The position numbers were made by a program, and so were the translations under genes. 64,000 nucleotides of DNA from an uncultured Bacteroidia bacterium. Lineage in GTDB: Bacteria > Bacteroidota > Bacteroidia > Bacteroidales > UBA932. Every line of letters begins with the position of its first letter. The first letter of the stretch is position 1. Shown one piece after another: positions 17,896 through 26,445 of the stretch. The DNA lies in NCBI GenBank assembly GCA_902778105.1, contig CACYWN010000005.1:1-64000 (forward strand). Direction: 5' to 3'. Below the pieces are notes generated by a model that did not search any database, was not told the DNA's origin, and worked only from the letters and a program-made list of their open reading frames with translations.

Positions 17896-18972
17896 TCAGT
17901 CAATTTCATGCATGAAGGGAAGGTCCTGGGCCTGGTCCACGATGATCTCCGCCATCAGGTCATTGCTGTCGGAAGGCCCATTGAGCGTATCCAGCATCAG
18001 GCGGATGCCGGCGCGTCCGCTCCCCTTCTTCAGCAGGTACGCGATGCACAGGTTCTGCGGCCCCACGGACGAAGCCAGGATGTCCAGGTCGGTCATGCTG
18101 ATCTGATGGCAGGCAATCTGGTAGGCGGCTTCGGCATTCTCACGGATCAGATGGGAGAGATCGCCCAAGGTCTTGACCCCCAGCGCCTTGAACACCTGCA
18201 GGAAAGGCATCAAAGTCACTTCCTGGATCTCGGCCTGGTTCACCGCGGCAATTCTCTTGTTCAAGCCATCGAAAGGTCCCACGTTGAGGAAACTGCGGAA
18301 ACTGTCCGCATCCAGGGAGACCTCTTCCAGACGGCCGGAGGCGACCAGCGACTGGACCTGGCGGCGGTAATCGTTGATATCCCGGCGAATGGAGCTGAAC
18401 TGCTCGTCCACCAGTTCCAGCATGCCGGCCAGACGGTTCATGTTGCGCAGGTACTCCTTCGGGACCTCCACGCCGGTCTTGTAGCCAATGTCGTGGTTCA
18501 TGTTGGCCCATGCGTGCTGGAGGATGGTCCGCATCTGGACCTCGAAGGCGTACGGAATGTCCGGAACGTGGCAGATATAATGGAGGGAGAGATAGCCGAA
18601 ACTGTCAATCTCGTGGAGTTTCCGCTTGTCCACGGAATTCTCCCAGTCTACCTCGAACAGGCGGTCCACCACCGAGGCGACCTTGTCCACGTCGTCGGTA
18701 TAGAAGGTGATGATCCGGATGCCGAAGATATCGGTGATATCGGAAAGCGACTGGTATTTCGCCCCCTTGAGCTCCAGTTTGCCGGCCAGGGAGCGCTCTT
18801 CCTTGATCCGGCTTTCGATGGATGCGACGACGATGCCCGTCTCCTCGAAGACGGCGCGGATCTGTGCAGGAATCGTCTCCTGCATTTTTCGGAATACGGG
18901 AAGCTGCTCCCGGTATTCTTCAAGGATGGCCTCCGAATGGGGGTCCAGCATATACTTGTTTTCCATACTCAT
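17896..18972 (-). CDS. RelA/SpoT nucleotidyltransferase-domain protein with a long C-terminal extension
   Basis: A 358-residue protein whose first 170 residues form a RelA/SpoT synthetase-like domain. R55-x-K57-x3-S61 matches the G-loop, D81 and R86 lie in DIFGIRI, GYLSLH is at 126-131 and E144-x-Q146-x-R148 matches the ExQxRT motif. The canonical YIxxPKxNGY segment is replaced by a basic KRKLHEIDSFGY, so nucleotide preference may differ from ppGpp synthases. The remaining 190 residues are helical and unrecognised. No hydrolase domain is attached. The start is the ATG at 18972, which forms an ATGA overlap with the upstream gene; the frame is open further upstream but only inside that gene. 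Confidence 0.85.
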   Translation of the reverse strand: MSMENKYMLDPHSEAILEEYREQLPVFRKMQETIPAQIRAVFEETGIVVASIESRIKEERSLAGKLELKGAKYQSLSDITDIFGIRIITFYTDDVDKVASVVDRLFEVDWENSVDKRKLHEIDSFGYLSLHYICHVPDIPYAFEVQMRTILQHAWANMNHDIGYKTGVEVPKEYLRNMNRLAGMLELVDEQFSSIRRDINDYRRQVQSLVASGRLEEVSLDADSFRSFLNVGPFDGLNKRIAAVNQAEIQEVTLMPFLQVFKALGVKTLGDLSHLIRENAEAAYQIACHQISMTDLDILASSVGPQNLCIAYLLKKGSGRAGIRLMLDTLNGPSDSNDLMAEIIVDQAQDLPFMHEID

Positions 18973-21026
18973 TCTTCCATTTCCCGGGCAAGGGCGGTTT
19001 TCACGAAAACCCAGTCGAAATGCTGGTCTGCAGGGGTCAGGTCCCCGTACGGGCACAGGTCATTCCTCCGCATCAGGAGTTCGTCCGGATTCCCGGGCTC
19101 ATAGCCGGAAGCCCGCAGCGAAGCGCACTGGCGCAAGTGCTCCTGGACGGCCAGGTACTCCAGACGGGTTGCGTCAGCCCCCTCTTCCGGATAATGTCTG
19201 CCCTCATACACTGACGGAATCCGGGCAGCGGCTTCTTCCAGCCCCTCTCCGGCCAGCCGATGCAGCGTTGGAAGATAGGCCGACCTGGAAAGGTCCTGAC
19301 CTTGCTCGCGCATCAGGGACAGCCGGTTGCGCAGCTGGTCACCCGAATTCGAAGAAAGCCGCAGATGACGGGATTCCCAGGTATCTTTCCCGCCCACAGC
19401 ATGCTGATAGGCCGAATAGAACCGCGAAGCGCTTTCCTTGAGCATGTTCCCGGAGATAGACGCCAGGTCCCAGATATCCTGGTCCACACCGAACGGGCAG
19501 ATGACCGGGGCACCGTCGGGATGATAGGTCGCATTGAAAAAGTCCAGGATACCACGGGTCCGGTCATCCAGCGTAGCCACCCGGGCCAGGATGACGAAAC
19601 GGGACAGGTCCTTGTCCGCCCGGGCCGCCGTCCGCAGGAGACGGATGGAAAGCTCGACATTCCGGTCGGGATTTCCCGTCGCCACCACGATATAGTTCAG
19701 CGTCCCGAGCAGGCGGTCATAGCATTCCCAGAAACGGTCCGATCCGATGGACCCCTCGTTCCAATGCAGGGAAGGATCCCCCTTCAAACCGGGGAAACGG
19801 TTGAGGAAATCCCCCCGGTAACGGTCCAGGTCGTCATCAAAGATATCGAAGGATGTCGGGACCTGTTTCTGGTCCTTGCCCACGAAGGCACCGAATTCAT
19901 ACAGGAACCGCAGATACTCCTGGCCTGTTTCCTGGAAACCCACGTGCAGGACGTGGAAGCCCGAGGAGACATAGCCGAGCGAGGTCCCGTCCCGGTCCTT
20001 CGCCACATCCACGTAATGGACGGGATGCAGTCCGGGCTGCTGGAACTTGACCCACTGGACGGAAAGGAGATGGGTGTCGATCATCCGGACCCGGCTGAGG
20101 GAAGCCATGTAAAGCGACTGGGGCCCGTTGACACCGTTCACCAGGCAGAAAACCTTTGCGCGAACCCCGGAATCGGCCCGGAGGCGCTCCAGAAGGGCCA
20201 GGTTCTCCTCCTCCTTTCCCAGGATATAAACGCTGTTGCGCCCATTGCGGAACCAGGCGCGCAAGCTCCTGAGTCCCAGCACATCGGACAGATCGCCCCC
20301 ATGATGCACGTCGGGATACCGGCCCTTCAGGAGGACAAACCGGTCACTGTCCAGTTCCTCGTCCAGGCTCGCTTCCTTCCGACGACTGACGATGCTGGTG
20401 AAAATGTCCCCAAGGGAAAGCTCCGCGCGCATCCCTTCCGCTTCGGGAATGTCGATGAATACCAGATAACCCTGATCCTTTCTCCGGCATTTCCCCTGCT
20501 CTTTCAGGATGGACTTGGCCAGGAGCTTCGCGCTGGGGGTGACGCCGATGAAAAGATGGTTCTTCCGGTCGGCCATCGCACTCCGGACGTGGTTCCGAAG
20601 CCATAGCCGGTCGCGGAGGCGACGCGGCAGGATCTGGAACACCATCACGAAGCTGAACGTCAGGATCAGGACGAAGATGGTCAGGTATGCCAGGAGCAGT
20701 CCCGGTTCATGGAATACGACAGCCGCGATGATGTCGTCGAAGATGACCGTATGGCCGATGAACATCTCCAGTCCGGCCACCAGGGAGACCAGCACGAGCT
20801 GGACCCAGTTCCCGTCCGTGACGGTGTGGGTGGACTGGGAAAGGACCATGACGTGAATGGCAGCCCCGGCGAGGAGCAGAAGGGCGAATGACAGCAGCAG
20901 GAGCTCCCTCCTGTTCTTGCGGAGCAGATAATTGAGAAGCCGCACGAAAAAGAACGCCGCGACGGCCAGGCAGATCGCCCAGACAATCATCAGCGGGGTG
21001 GAAACCGGAAAGTCGCTCGTGTGCAT
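18969..21026 (-). CDS. Membrane protein with TrkA-like Rossmann regions and a C-terminal RyR-like domain
   Basis: A 685-residue inner-membrane protein. Four hydrophobic helices lie in the first 135 residues. A large cytoplasmic part follows with two Rossmann-like stretches (HLFIGVTPSAKLLAKSI near 160 and SVYILGKEEENLALLERL near 275) reminiscent of the ligand-gated RCK/TrkA domains of potassium channels. The last 60 residues resemble the RyR domain (LCPYGDLTPADQHFDW matches its PYxxLxxxxxxxD core). No potassium selectivity filter is obvious, so channel activity is unproven. It is the first gene of the nine-gene operon, directly behind a strong promoter, and overlaps the RelA/SpoT-domain gene by 4 bases. 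Confidence 0.72.
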   Translation of the reverse strand: MHTSDFPVSTPLMIVWAICLAVAAFFFVRLLNYLLRKNRRELLLLSFALLLLAGAAIHVMVLSQSTHTVTDGNWVQLVLVSLVAGLEMFIGHTVIFDDIIAAVVFHEPGLLLAYLTIFVLILTFSFVMVFQILPRRLRDRLWLRNHVRSAMADRKNHLFIGVTPSAKLLAKSILKEQGKCRRKDQGYLVFIDIPEAEGMRAELSLGDIFTSIVSRRKEASLDEELDSDRFVLLKGRYPDVHHGGDLSDVLGLRSLRAWFRNGRNSVYILGKEEENLALLERLRADSGVRAKVFCLVNGVNGPQSLYMASLSRVRMIDTHLLSVQWVKFQQPGLHPVHYVDVAKDRDGTSLGYVSSGFHVLHVGFQETGQEYLRFLYEFGAFVGKDQKQVPTSFDIFDDDLDRYRGDFLNRFPGLKGDPSLHWNEGSIGSDRFWECYDRLLGTLNYIVVATGNPDRNVELSIRLLRTAARADKDLSRFVILARVATLDDRTRGILDFFNATYHPDGAPVICPFGVDQDIWDLASISGNMLKESASRFYSAYQHAVGGKDTWESRHLRLSSNSGDQLRNRLSLMREQGQDLSRSAYLPTLHRLAGEGLEEAAARIPSVYEGRHYPEEGADATRLEYLAVQEHLRQCASLRASGYEPGNPDELLMRRNDLCPYGDLTPADQHFDWVFVKTALAREMEE

Positions 21027-21047
21027 TGGCCGTGGTCTTTGATTCTA

Positions 21048-21077
21048 CAAAGATAAGAAAAAAAACGGCTTGGGCAA
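21048..21077 (-). promoter_or_regulatory. Promoter of the nine-gene signalling operon
   Basis: The minus-strand TATCTTTG -7 box (21048-21055) and TTG -33 box (21075-21077) are separated by 19 bases, matching the Bacteroidota consensus. The predicted start near 21041 leaves a leader of about 15 bases before the ATG at 21026. The -33 box lies inside the terminator hairpin of the upstream ClC operon. Confidence 0.7.
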
Positions 21078-21085
21078 CCCTGCCG
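21058..21085 (-). terminator. Intrinsic terminator of the ClC operon
   Basis: On the minus strand an imperfect GC-rich hairpin (21066-21085, CGGC/GCCG outer stem and GGG/CCC inner stem) is followed by eight U (21065-21058). It begins 14 bases after the stop of the ClC gene and overlaps the promoter of the next operon. Confidence 0.65.
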
Positions 21086-21098
21086 GAACGCACCGGGA

Positions 21099-22829
21099 TC
21101 AATCCTGGGAAAATACCCGGAGTTCCTCCCGGTAAGCGTTGAATATCTTTGACTTGGAGACGAATCCGAGATAGCGCCGCTCGTGGTCCACGACCGGCAG
21201 GTTCCACGCTCCCGTCCGCTCGAATTTACGCATCACGCTGTCCATCGGCTCGTCGGGATACACATACTCGGGTGCAGAGCGCATATAGTTGTACACCTTG
21301 GCAGTCTTGTACAGATCCGTCTGGAACATGTCCCGGCGGATGTCGGTCAGGTCAACATACCCCTGCAGCCGGTTCCTGGAATCCAGGACCGGGAAAATAT
21401 TCCGGCTGGACACGGACACGGCGTCCACCAGCGTCCCCAGGTCGTCATCGATCCGGACAGGGGTGAAATCCTTCTCGACGAGGGCGTCCGTCCGCAGCAA
21501 AGTCAACACGGCCTGGTCGGAATCGTGGGTGAGAAGTTCCCCTGTCTGCGCGATCCGCTTGGTGTAAATGGAGTACTTCTCAAACAGCCGTGTGATTCCA
21601 TAGGCAACGGCCGAAGTCAGGATGAGCGGCACCAGAAGCTGGTAACCGCCTGATATCTCGGCAATCAGGAAGATGGCCGTCATCGGGGCCTGCATCACGC
21701 CGGCCATCAGACCGGCCATTCCCACGAGCACGAAGTTGGAGACCGGCACCTGGCCGGGCCAGATCAGGTTCAAGACCGAGGCTACCACATATCCCGCGAT
21801 GGCCCCGACGAACAGGGTGGGACCGAAGGTACCGCCCACGCCTCCGCCGGCATTGGTAAAAGTCATTGCGAACACCTTCAGGAGCAGGATCAGCAGGAAG
21901 AACCACACCGGGCCGGAGCTCTGGCCGTTCAGGAGCAGTCCCACGTCCTCATACCCCTCACCATACAGCGGAGGGAACAGGAAGATGAGAAGGCCCAGTC
22001 CCATCGCACACAACGCCCAGCGGAGGTAAGGGTTCCGCATCTTGCCCAGCAAATCCTCCATGAAAAGCGTCGTCCGCAGGAAATACAGGGAGCAGAAACC
22101 GCAAAACACGCCCAGGACCGCATAGAAAGGGATATTCCGCATGGCGAACTCCACGACGGTACAGGCGAACTGCGTCTCCCGCCCCAGCAACAGATAGGAC
22201 ACCATCGTCGCCGACACCGTTGAGAGGAGCAGCGGCAGGATGGAACTCATCGACAGGTTGAAAAGGAGGATTTCCAGCGTGAACAGGACACCGGCGAGCG
22301 GCGCATTGAAAATACCTGCCACGGCGCCTGCGGCACCGCATCCCAGCAGCAGCGTCATTCCCCGGTAGGAAAGGCCCATGTAGCGGCCCAGGTTGGATCC
22401 GATGGCCGCCCCCGTGTAGACGATGGGCGCTTCGGCACCCACGGATCCGCCGAACCCGATGGTGAGCGCACTGGTAATGAAGGATGAAAAGGTATTGTGC
22501 CGCTTGATCTTGGATTCGTTCTTGGATACGGCGATCAGGACCTTCGTGACGCCGTGGCTGATGTTATCCTTGACGAGATACTTGACGATCAGGAGGCTGA
22601 GGAGCATCCCGACGCCAGGAAGCAGGAGGAACAGCCACGTGGAACCGCCCACGAACTGGTGCAGGCCATGGCTGATGGTCCGGATCGTCCATTTCAGGAG
22701 AACGGCTGCCAGGCCGCACAGGATACCCGTAACCACGGACAGGACCAGCAGCCGGCTCCGTTCCGGCCACTTACGCAAAAGGGCCCGCATCGGGCCCCAT
22801 ACATATTTCACGCCTTGGTTCGTGGCCAT
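21099..22829 (-). CDS. ClC-family chloride channel/transporter with CBS domains
   Basis: A 576-residue polytopic inner-membrane ClC protein. The ion-pathway motifs are recognisable: GSVGAEAP, with the gating glutamate at E133, and GAAGAVAGIFNAP. Retention of the gating Glu is compatible with either H+/Cl- exchange or a channel. Two CBS domains fill the last 130 residues and may bind adenine nucleotides. The start is the ATG at 22829, 7 bases after the upstream stop; an in-frame extension further upstream overlaps that gene and has no ClC similarity. It is the last gene of the TrkH/ClC operon. Confidence 0.92.
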   Translation of the reverse strand: MATNQGVKYVWGPMRALLRKWPERSRLLVLSVVTGILCGLAAVLLKWTIRTISHGLHQFVGGSTWLFLLLPGVGMLLSLLIVKYLVKDNISHGVTKVLIAVSKNESKIKRHNTFSSFITSALTIGFGGSVGAEAPIVYTGAAIGSNLGRYMGLSYRGMTLLLGCGAAGAVAGIFNAPLAGVLFTLEILLFNLSMSSILPLLLSTVSATMVSYLLLGRETQFACTVVEFAMRNIPFYAVLGVFCGFCSLYFLRTTLFMEDLLGKMRNPYLRWALCAMGLGLLIFLFPPLYGEGYEDVGLLLNGQSSGPVWFFLLILLLKVFAMTFTNAGGGVGGTFGPTLFVGAIAGYVVASVLNLIWPGQVPVSNFVLVGMAGLMAGVMQAPMTAIFLIAEISGGYQLLVPLILTSAVAYGITRLFEKYSIYTKRIAQTGELLTHDSDQAVLTLLRTDALVEKDFTPVRIDDDLGTLVDAVSVSSRNIFPVLDSRNRLQGYVDLTDIRRDMFQTDLYKTAKVYNYMRSAPEYVYPDEPMDSVMRKFERTGAWNLPVVDHERRYLGFVSKSKIFNAYREELRVFSQD

Positions 22830-22836
22830 CGTTGCC

Positions 22837-23205
22837 TTATTCGTCGTCCGAACCGCCTGCGTACTGGGCGATGTTGTCGTCGGGAAGCGTCTCGCCCGCC
22901 GCATCGGAGGCGTCGGCGCTGCCGCCGGCCACGGCCTCGTTCTCGGCATCTTCCTCGCCTTCGAGCCAACGCTCGACATCCTCGAGGTCGTCGGTTTTCA
23001 CGTTGATTTTCACCAGGTAGATGGCATCGGGGATTTCCACGGTAACAGCATAGAACGTAGTGCCGTCCGGCTTCGGGTACTTCACGAGGTCGGTCAGGTA
23101 GTCACTGAACCCGCGGGGGTATTTTTCGGCAAAGGCCGCCGCCAGTTCCGGATTCAGGGCCATCTTCTCATAGCTTACCACGTGTCTTTTCTTGTTATCT
23201 GCCAT
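22837..23205 (-). CDS. Small acidic conserved protein of unknown function
   Basis: A 122-residue soluble protein. The first 80 residues look folded (HVVSYEKM, YPRGFSDYL, VEIPDAIYLVKINVKTDD); the last 40 are very acidic and low-complexity (EGEEDAENE, GGSDDE) and probably disordered. No catalytic motif is visible. I recall similar proteins as conserved hypotheticals of Bacteroidales. It lies 7 bases before the ClC gene and 34 bases after ygiQ, so it is probably part of the same operon. A poor -7 match (TAATATTG) lies in the 34-base gap. Confidence 0.75.
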   Translation of the reverse strand: MADNKKRHVVSYEKMALNPELAAAFAEKYPRGFSDYLTDLVKYPKPDGTTFYAVTVEIPDAIYLVKINVKTDDLEDVERWLEGEEDAENEAVAGGSADASDAAGETLPDDNIAQYAGGSDDE

Positions 23206-23239
23206 CTTGATTCGGGTTTATCGGTTTCGCGCTGCAATA

Positions 23240-25003
23240 TTAGCGTCTTTTTTTGGATTTGGAAATACCCTGTATGCTTTTTTTCGAGGAATTCTTGAAG
23301 AAAAACGATTTCTGCTCCTGTTTGCGCTGCGGATCATGCTCGCAGAACACCGGCTTGAGGTCCCGGGGATCGTAGCCGGACCAGAACATCACGGACGACG
23401 TGGTCATCGGCGTAGGCGTAAAATCCTGCACCTGGTCCATCCAGATGCCCTTCAGGGCCGGATGGTTCGCCAGCCGCTCCATGTCCCGCATCGTGCATCC
23501 GGGATGCGACGAGATGAAATACGGGACCAGCCCCACATGCGTCCCCGCCTCCCGGTTCACCTTGTCGAATTCCTTTCGAAGCCTTTCGAAATACCGGAAC
23601 GAAGGCTTCCCCATCTTCTGGAGCACATGATCCTCCGTATGCTCCGGCGCCACCTTCAGCCGCCCGGACGTATGGTTCAGGATCAATTCCCTGAGGTAAG
23701 GCTTCGAACTTTCGTCCACGAACCCCTCCTCCGTAAGGAACAAGTCATACCGGATGCCGCTGCCGATATAGGAGTGGCGTATTCCCTTGGTAGAATCGAT
23801 CCTGTGATAGAGATCCAACAGCCGCGTATGGTCGCAGTCCAGATTCGGACAGCGGGCCGGGAACAGGCACGAACGGCGCTTGCACTTGGCACAGATTTCC
23901 TGGTTCTTCCCGTGCATCCCGTACATGTTCGCCGTCGGCGCCCCCACGTCCGATATATTTCCGGCGAAGTCCGGCAGATTGTTCAGCGCACGCACCTCCT
24001 TGAGGATAGACTCCTCGCTCCGGGACGAAATGAACTTCCCCTGGTGCGCCGCAATCGTGCAGAAATTGCAGCCCCCGAAGCATCCCCGGTGCGTATTCAC
24101 CGAGAACTTGATCATATCGTATGCCGGAATCCGTTTTCCCTTGTACCGCGGATGCGGCAGCTTCGTGAACGGCAGGTCCCAGAACGAATCCATCTCCTCC
24201 GTCGTCGCCGTCGGATACGGCGGATTGATCTGCACATACCCCTCGCCCACCGGCTCGAAAATCGTATCCGGATGTATCATGTTCGCGTGCTGCTCGATCC
24301 AATGGAAATTCTCCGCAAACTTGAACTTATCCTTCAGGCATTCTTCGAAACTATGCAGCACAAGGCTTCCGGAGGGGGCACTCCCCTTCACAAAGAATGC
24401 AATCTGGGGAATCTGCTGCATCTGATGCCGCGACCAATTGTTCTCGATCCCCCTCGTGAGTGCAAGCATCGGCCTTTCGCCCATGCCGTAGCACAGGTAG
24501 TCGGCCCCGGAAGTAACCAGGACAGAGGGCATCAGGCAGTCCTTCCAGTAGTCGTAATGCGTGAGGCGACGGAGGGAAGCCTCGATGCCGCCGATGATGA
24601 CAGGGACATCGGGATACAGTTCCTTCAGGATCTTCGTATAGACCGTAACGGCATAGTCCGGCCGGGCACCCGCCTTGCCGTCAGGCGTGTAGGCGTCGTC
24701 GTGGCGGAGCCGCTTGGAGGCCGTGTAGTGGTTCACCATCGAGTCCATCGCCCCCGAATTCAGTCCGAAATACAGCCTGGGCGCCCCCAGCTTGCGGAAA
24801 TCGCGCAGGTCGTCCCGCCAGTTGGGCTGCGGGACGACCGCCACCCGGTATCCCCATTTCTGGAGCCATCGCGCAATCACCGCCGTCCCGAACGACGGAT
24901 GGTCCACGAACGCATCCCCCGAGAAGAGGATGATGTCGATGTAATCCCATCCCAGCGCCTGGACCTCCTTCACGGAAGTCGGAAACATGTAGTTCTCGCT
25001 CAT
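23240..25003 (-). CDS. ygiQ: YgiQ family radical SAM protein
   Basis: A 587-residue cytoplasmic radical SAM protein of the YgiQ (UPF0313) family. The 4Fe-4S cluster motif is C308-x3-C312-x2-C315 within RGCFGGCNFC. An N-terminal YgiQ domain precedes it, and extra Cys residues follow (CAKCKRRSC). The tail is lysine-rich and probably disordered. The reaction catalysed by this family is unknown. The ATG at 25003 overlaps the helicase stop by 4 bases, so translation is coupled. Confidence 0.92.
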   Translation of the reverse strand: MSENYMFPTSVKEVQALGWDYIDIILFSGDAFVDHPSFGTAVIARWLQKWGYRVAVVPQPNWRDDLRDFRKLGAPRLYFGLNSGAMDSMVNHYTASKRLRHDDAYTPDGKAGARPDYAVTVYTKILKELYPDVPVIIGGIEASLRRLTHYDYWKDCLMPSVLVTSGADYLCYGMGERPMLALTRGIENNWSRHQMQQIPQIAFFVKGSAPSGSLVLHSFEECLKDKFKFAENFHWIEQHANMIHPDTIFEPVGEGYVQINPPYPTATTEEMDSFWDLPFTKLPHPRYKGKRIPAYDMIKFSVNTHRGCFGGCNFCTIAAHQGKFISSRSEESILKEVRALNNLPDFAGNISDVGAPTANMYGMHGKNQEICAKCKRRSCLFPARCPNLDCDHTRLLDLYHRIDSTKGIRHSYIGSGIRYDLFLTEEGFVDESSKPYLRELILNHTSGRLKVAPEHTEDHVLQKMGKPSFRYFERLRKEFDKVNREAGTHVGLVPYFISSHPGCTMRDMERLANHPALKGIWMDQVQDFTPTPMTTSSVMFWSGYDPRDLKPVFCEHDPQRKQEQKSFFFKNSSKKSIQGISKSKKRR

Positions 25004-26442
25004 CCTTGCAAACTATGAAACAATTCGTCCTTGAAATTCACCAGATAGACCTTCTCCACCGCCCGCGTCAGGGCCGTATACAGCCACTTCAGGTCATCCG
25101 GTGTGAGGAAATCCTGCCAGAAAGGATTGTCGATGAAGACGCACTTCCACTGGCCGCCCTGCGACTTGTGGCAGGTGATGGCATCGGCATACTTGAGCTG
25201 CAGGGCGTTGAAGAAGGGATCCTCCCGCACGGCTTCGTAACGCTTCTTCTTGGTAGTCAGATGGGAATAGTCCGCGCTCACCCCCTGGTACAGGGCATTG
25301 GACTGCTCATAGGTCAGCGAGGCGGATTCTGATTCCAGCGTGTCCAGCAGCACCTTCGCCACGATTTCCTGGCCACCATAGTCCGGAAAAGCCAGCCGCG
25401 CCTGGGCGAAATGCAGCCCGTACCGTTCCTCGTAACCGCCGATGCGCACCAGTTTGCAGATGTCGCCGTTGGCGATGTAGTCCGTTCCTTCCAGCTCATC
25501 GGCGAAATGGTAACAGTTCTTTACGATCATGAGCTTATCCTCCCGGACCAGCCGCTCCTCCCGGTACAGGACCTGGGCGCGGATGCCTGCGTTGTAGCGG
25601 TTGGCGCGTTTGTTGGACCTGCACAGGACGATGGTCTCGTCCTCCCCGTACCGGCCATACGCATCCGACAGCGTCTCAATCAACTCTCCCCCGGAGATGC
25701 GCTCTACGTCATCAAACCCCCGGACCGTCAGGCCCAGTTCGTCCATCGGGATCTCGCAATCCTCCTCCAGCAACTCCCGCAGGTGCGTCGCATTCACAAG
25801 GATACCCGAGCCTTCCTGCTGGCGGACGACCGTCCGGAGTTCGGAAAAACGCACACCGCCAGCCCCTGACATATACTCCGGAGACAGGGCCGGAGACCGG
25901 TCCAGCCCCACGGGAGGCAGCTGCGCGGCATCGCCGACCAGGATCATCCGGCAGTCCACCCCGCTGCGCATATACAGGATCAAGTCCTCCAGAAGGTTTC
26001 CGGAGCCGAATACGGTCGAGGACTGCCGCTCCCCCGCTTCGATGCCGATCAGCGACACCTCGTCCACGATGAAGAGCGTATTCTTTGCTTTGTTCGGTGC
26101 CAGGGAGAACTGGCCGAAACCGTCGTCTCCGTGGCTTTTCTGACGGTAAATCTGCTTGTGGACAGTCGATGCCGGCCGCCCGGTATAGTTCGACAGCACT
26201 TTCGCCGCCCGGCCCGTCGGAGCCATCAGCACGCAAGGGGTCTTGAACTCGGAAAAAGTGGAAACCACGGCCGCCAGGGCCGTCGTCTTGCCCGTGCCGG
26301 CGTAGCCGTTGACCACCAGGATGTCGGCATCGTCCCCGGTCGCGAACGATGCGATGTCCTGCATCAGGCGGTCCTGGCAGGGCGTCGGCTCATAGGAAAA
26401 CCGCCGCAGGAATTCGGTGTACAGGAATCCCGTCCGGTCCAT
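25000..26442 (-). CDS. Superfamily 1 DNA helicase, RecD/Dda-like
   Basis: A 480-residue ATP-dependent helicase with Walker A GYAGTGKTT at 46-54, Walker B FIVDEVSLIG near 120 and motif III VGDAAQLPPVG near 165. The UvrD-like C-terminal segment ends with TCHKSQGGQW and LYTALTRAVEKVY. It is short, like phage Dda or RecD2 cores, with no RecB/RecC-type partner nearby. Expected role: DNA end or fork processing. It lies 3 bases after trkH and overlaps ygiQ by 4 bases. Confidence 0.9.
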   Translation of the reverse strand: MDRTGFLYTEFLRRFSYEPTPCQDRLMQDIASFATGDDADILVVNGYAGTGKTTALAAVVSTFSEFKTPCVLMAPTGRAAKVLSNYTGRPASTVHKQIYRQKSHGDDGFGQFSLAPNKAKNTLFIVDEVSLIGIEAGERQSSTVFGSGNLLEDLILYMRSGVDCRMILVGDAAQLPPVGLDRSPALSPEYMSGAGGVRFSELRTVVRQQEGSGILVNATHLRELLEEDCEIPMDELGLTVRGFDDVERISGGELIETLSDAYGRYGEDETIVLCRSNKRANRYNAGIRAQVLYREERLVREDKLMIVKNCYHFADELEGTDYIANGDICKLVRIGGYEERYGLHFAQARLAFPDYGGQEIVAKVLLDTLESESASLTYEQSNALYQGVSADYSHLTTKKKRYEAVREDPFFNALQLKYADAITCHKSQGGQWKCVFIDNPFWQDFLTPDDLKWLYTALTRAVEKVYLVNFKDELFHSLQG

Positions 26443-26445
26443 CGG

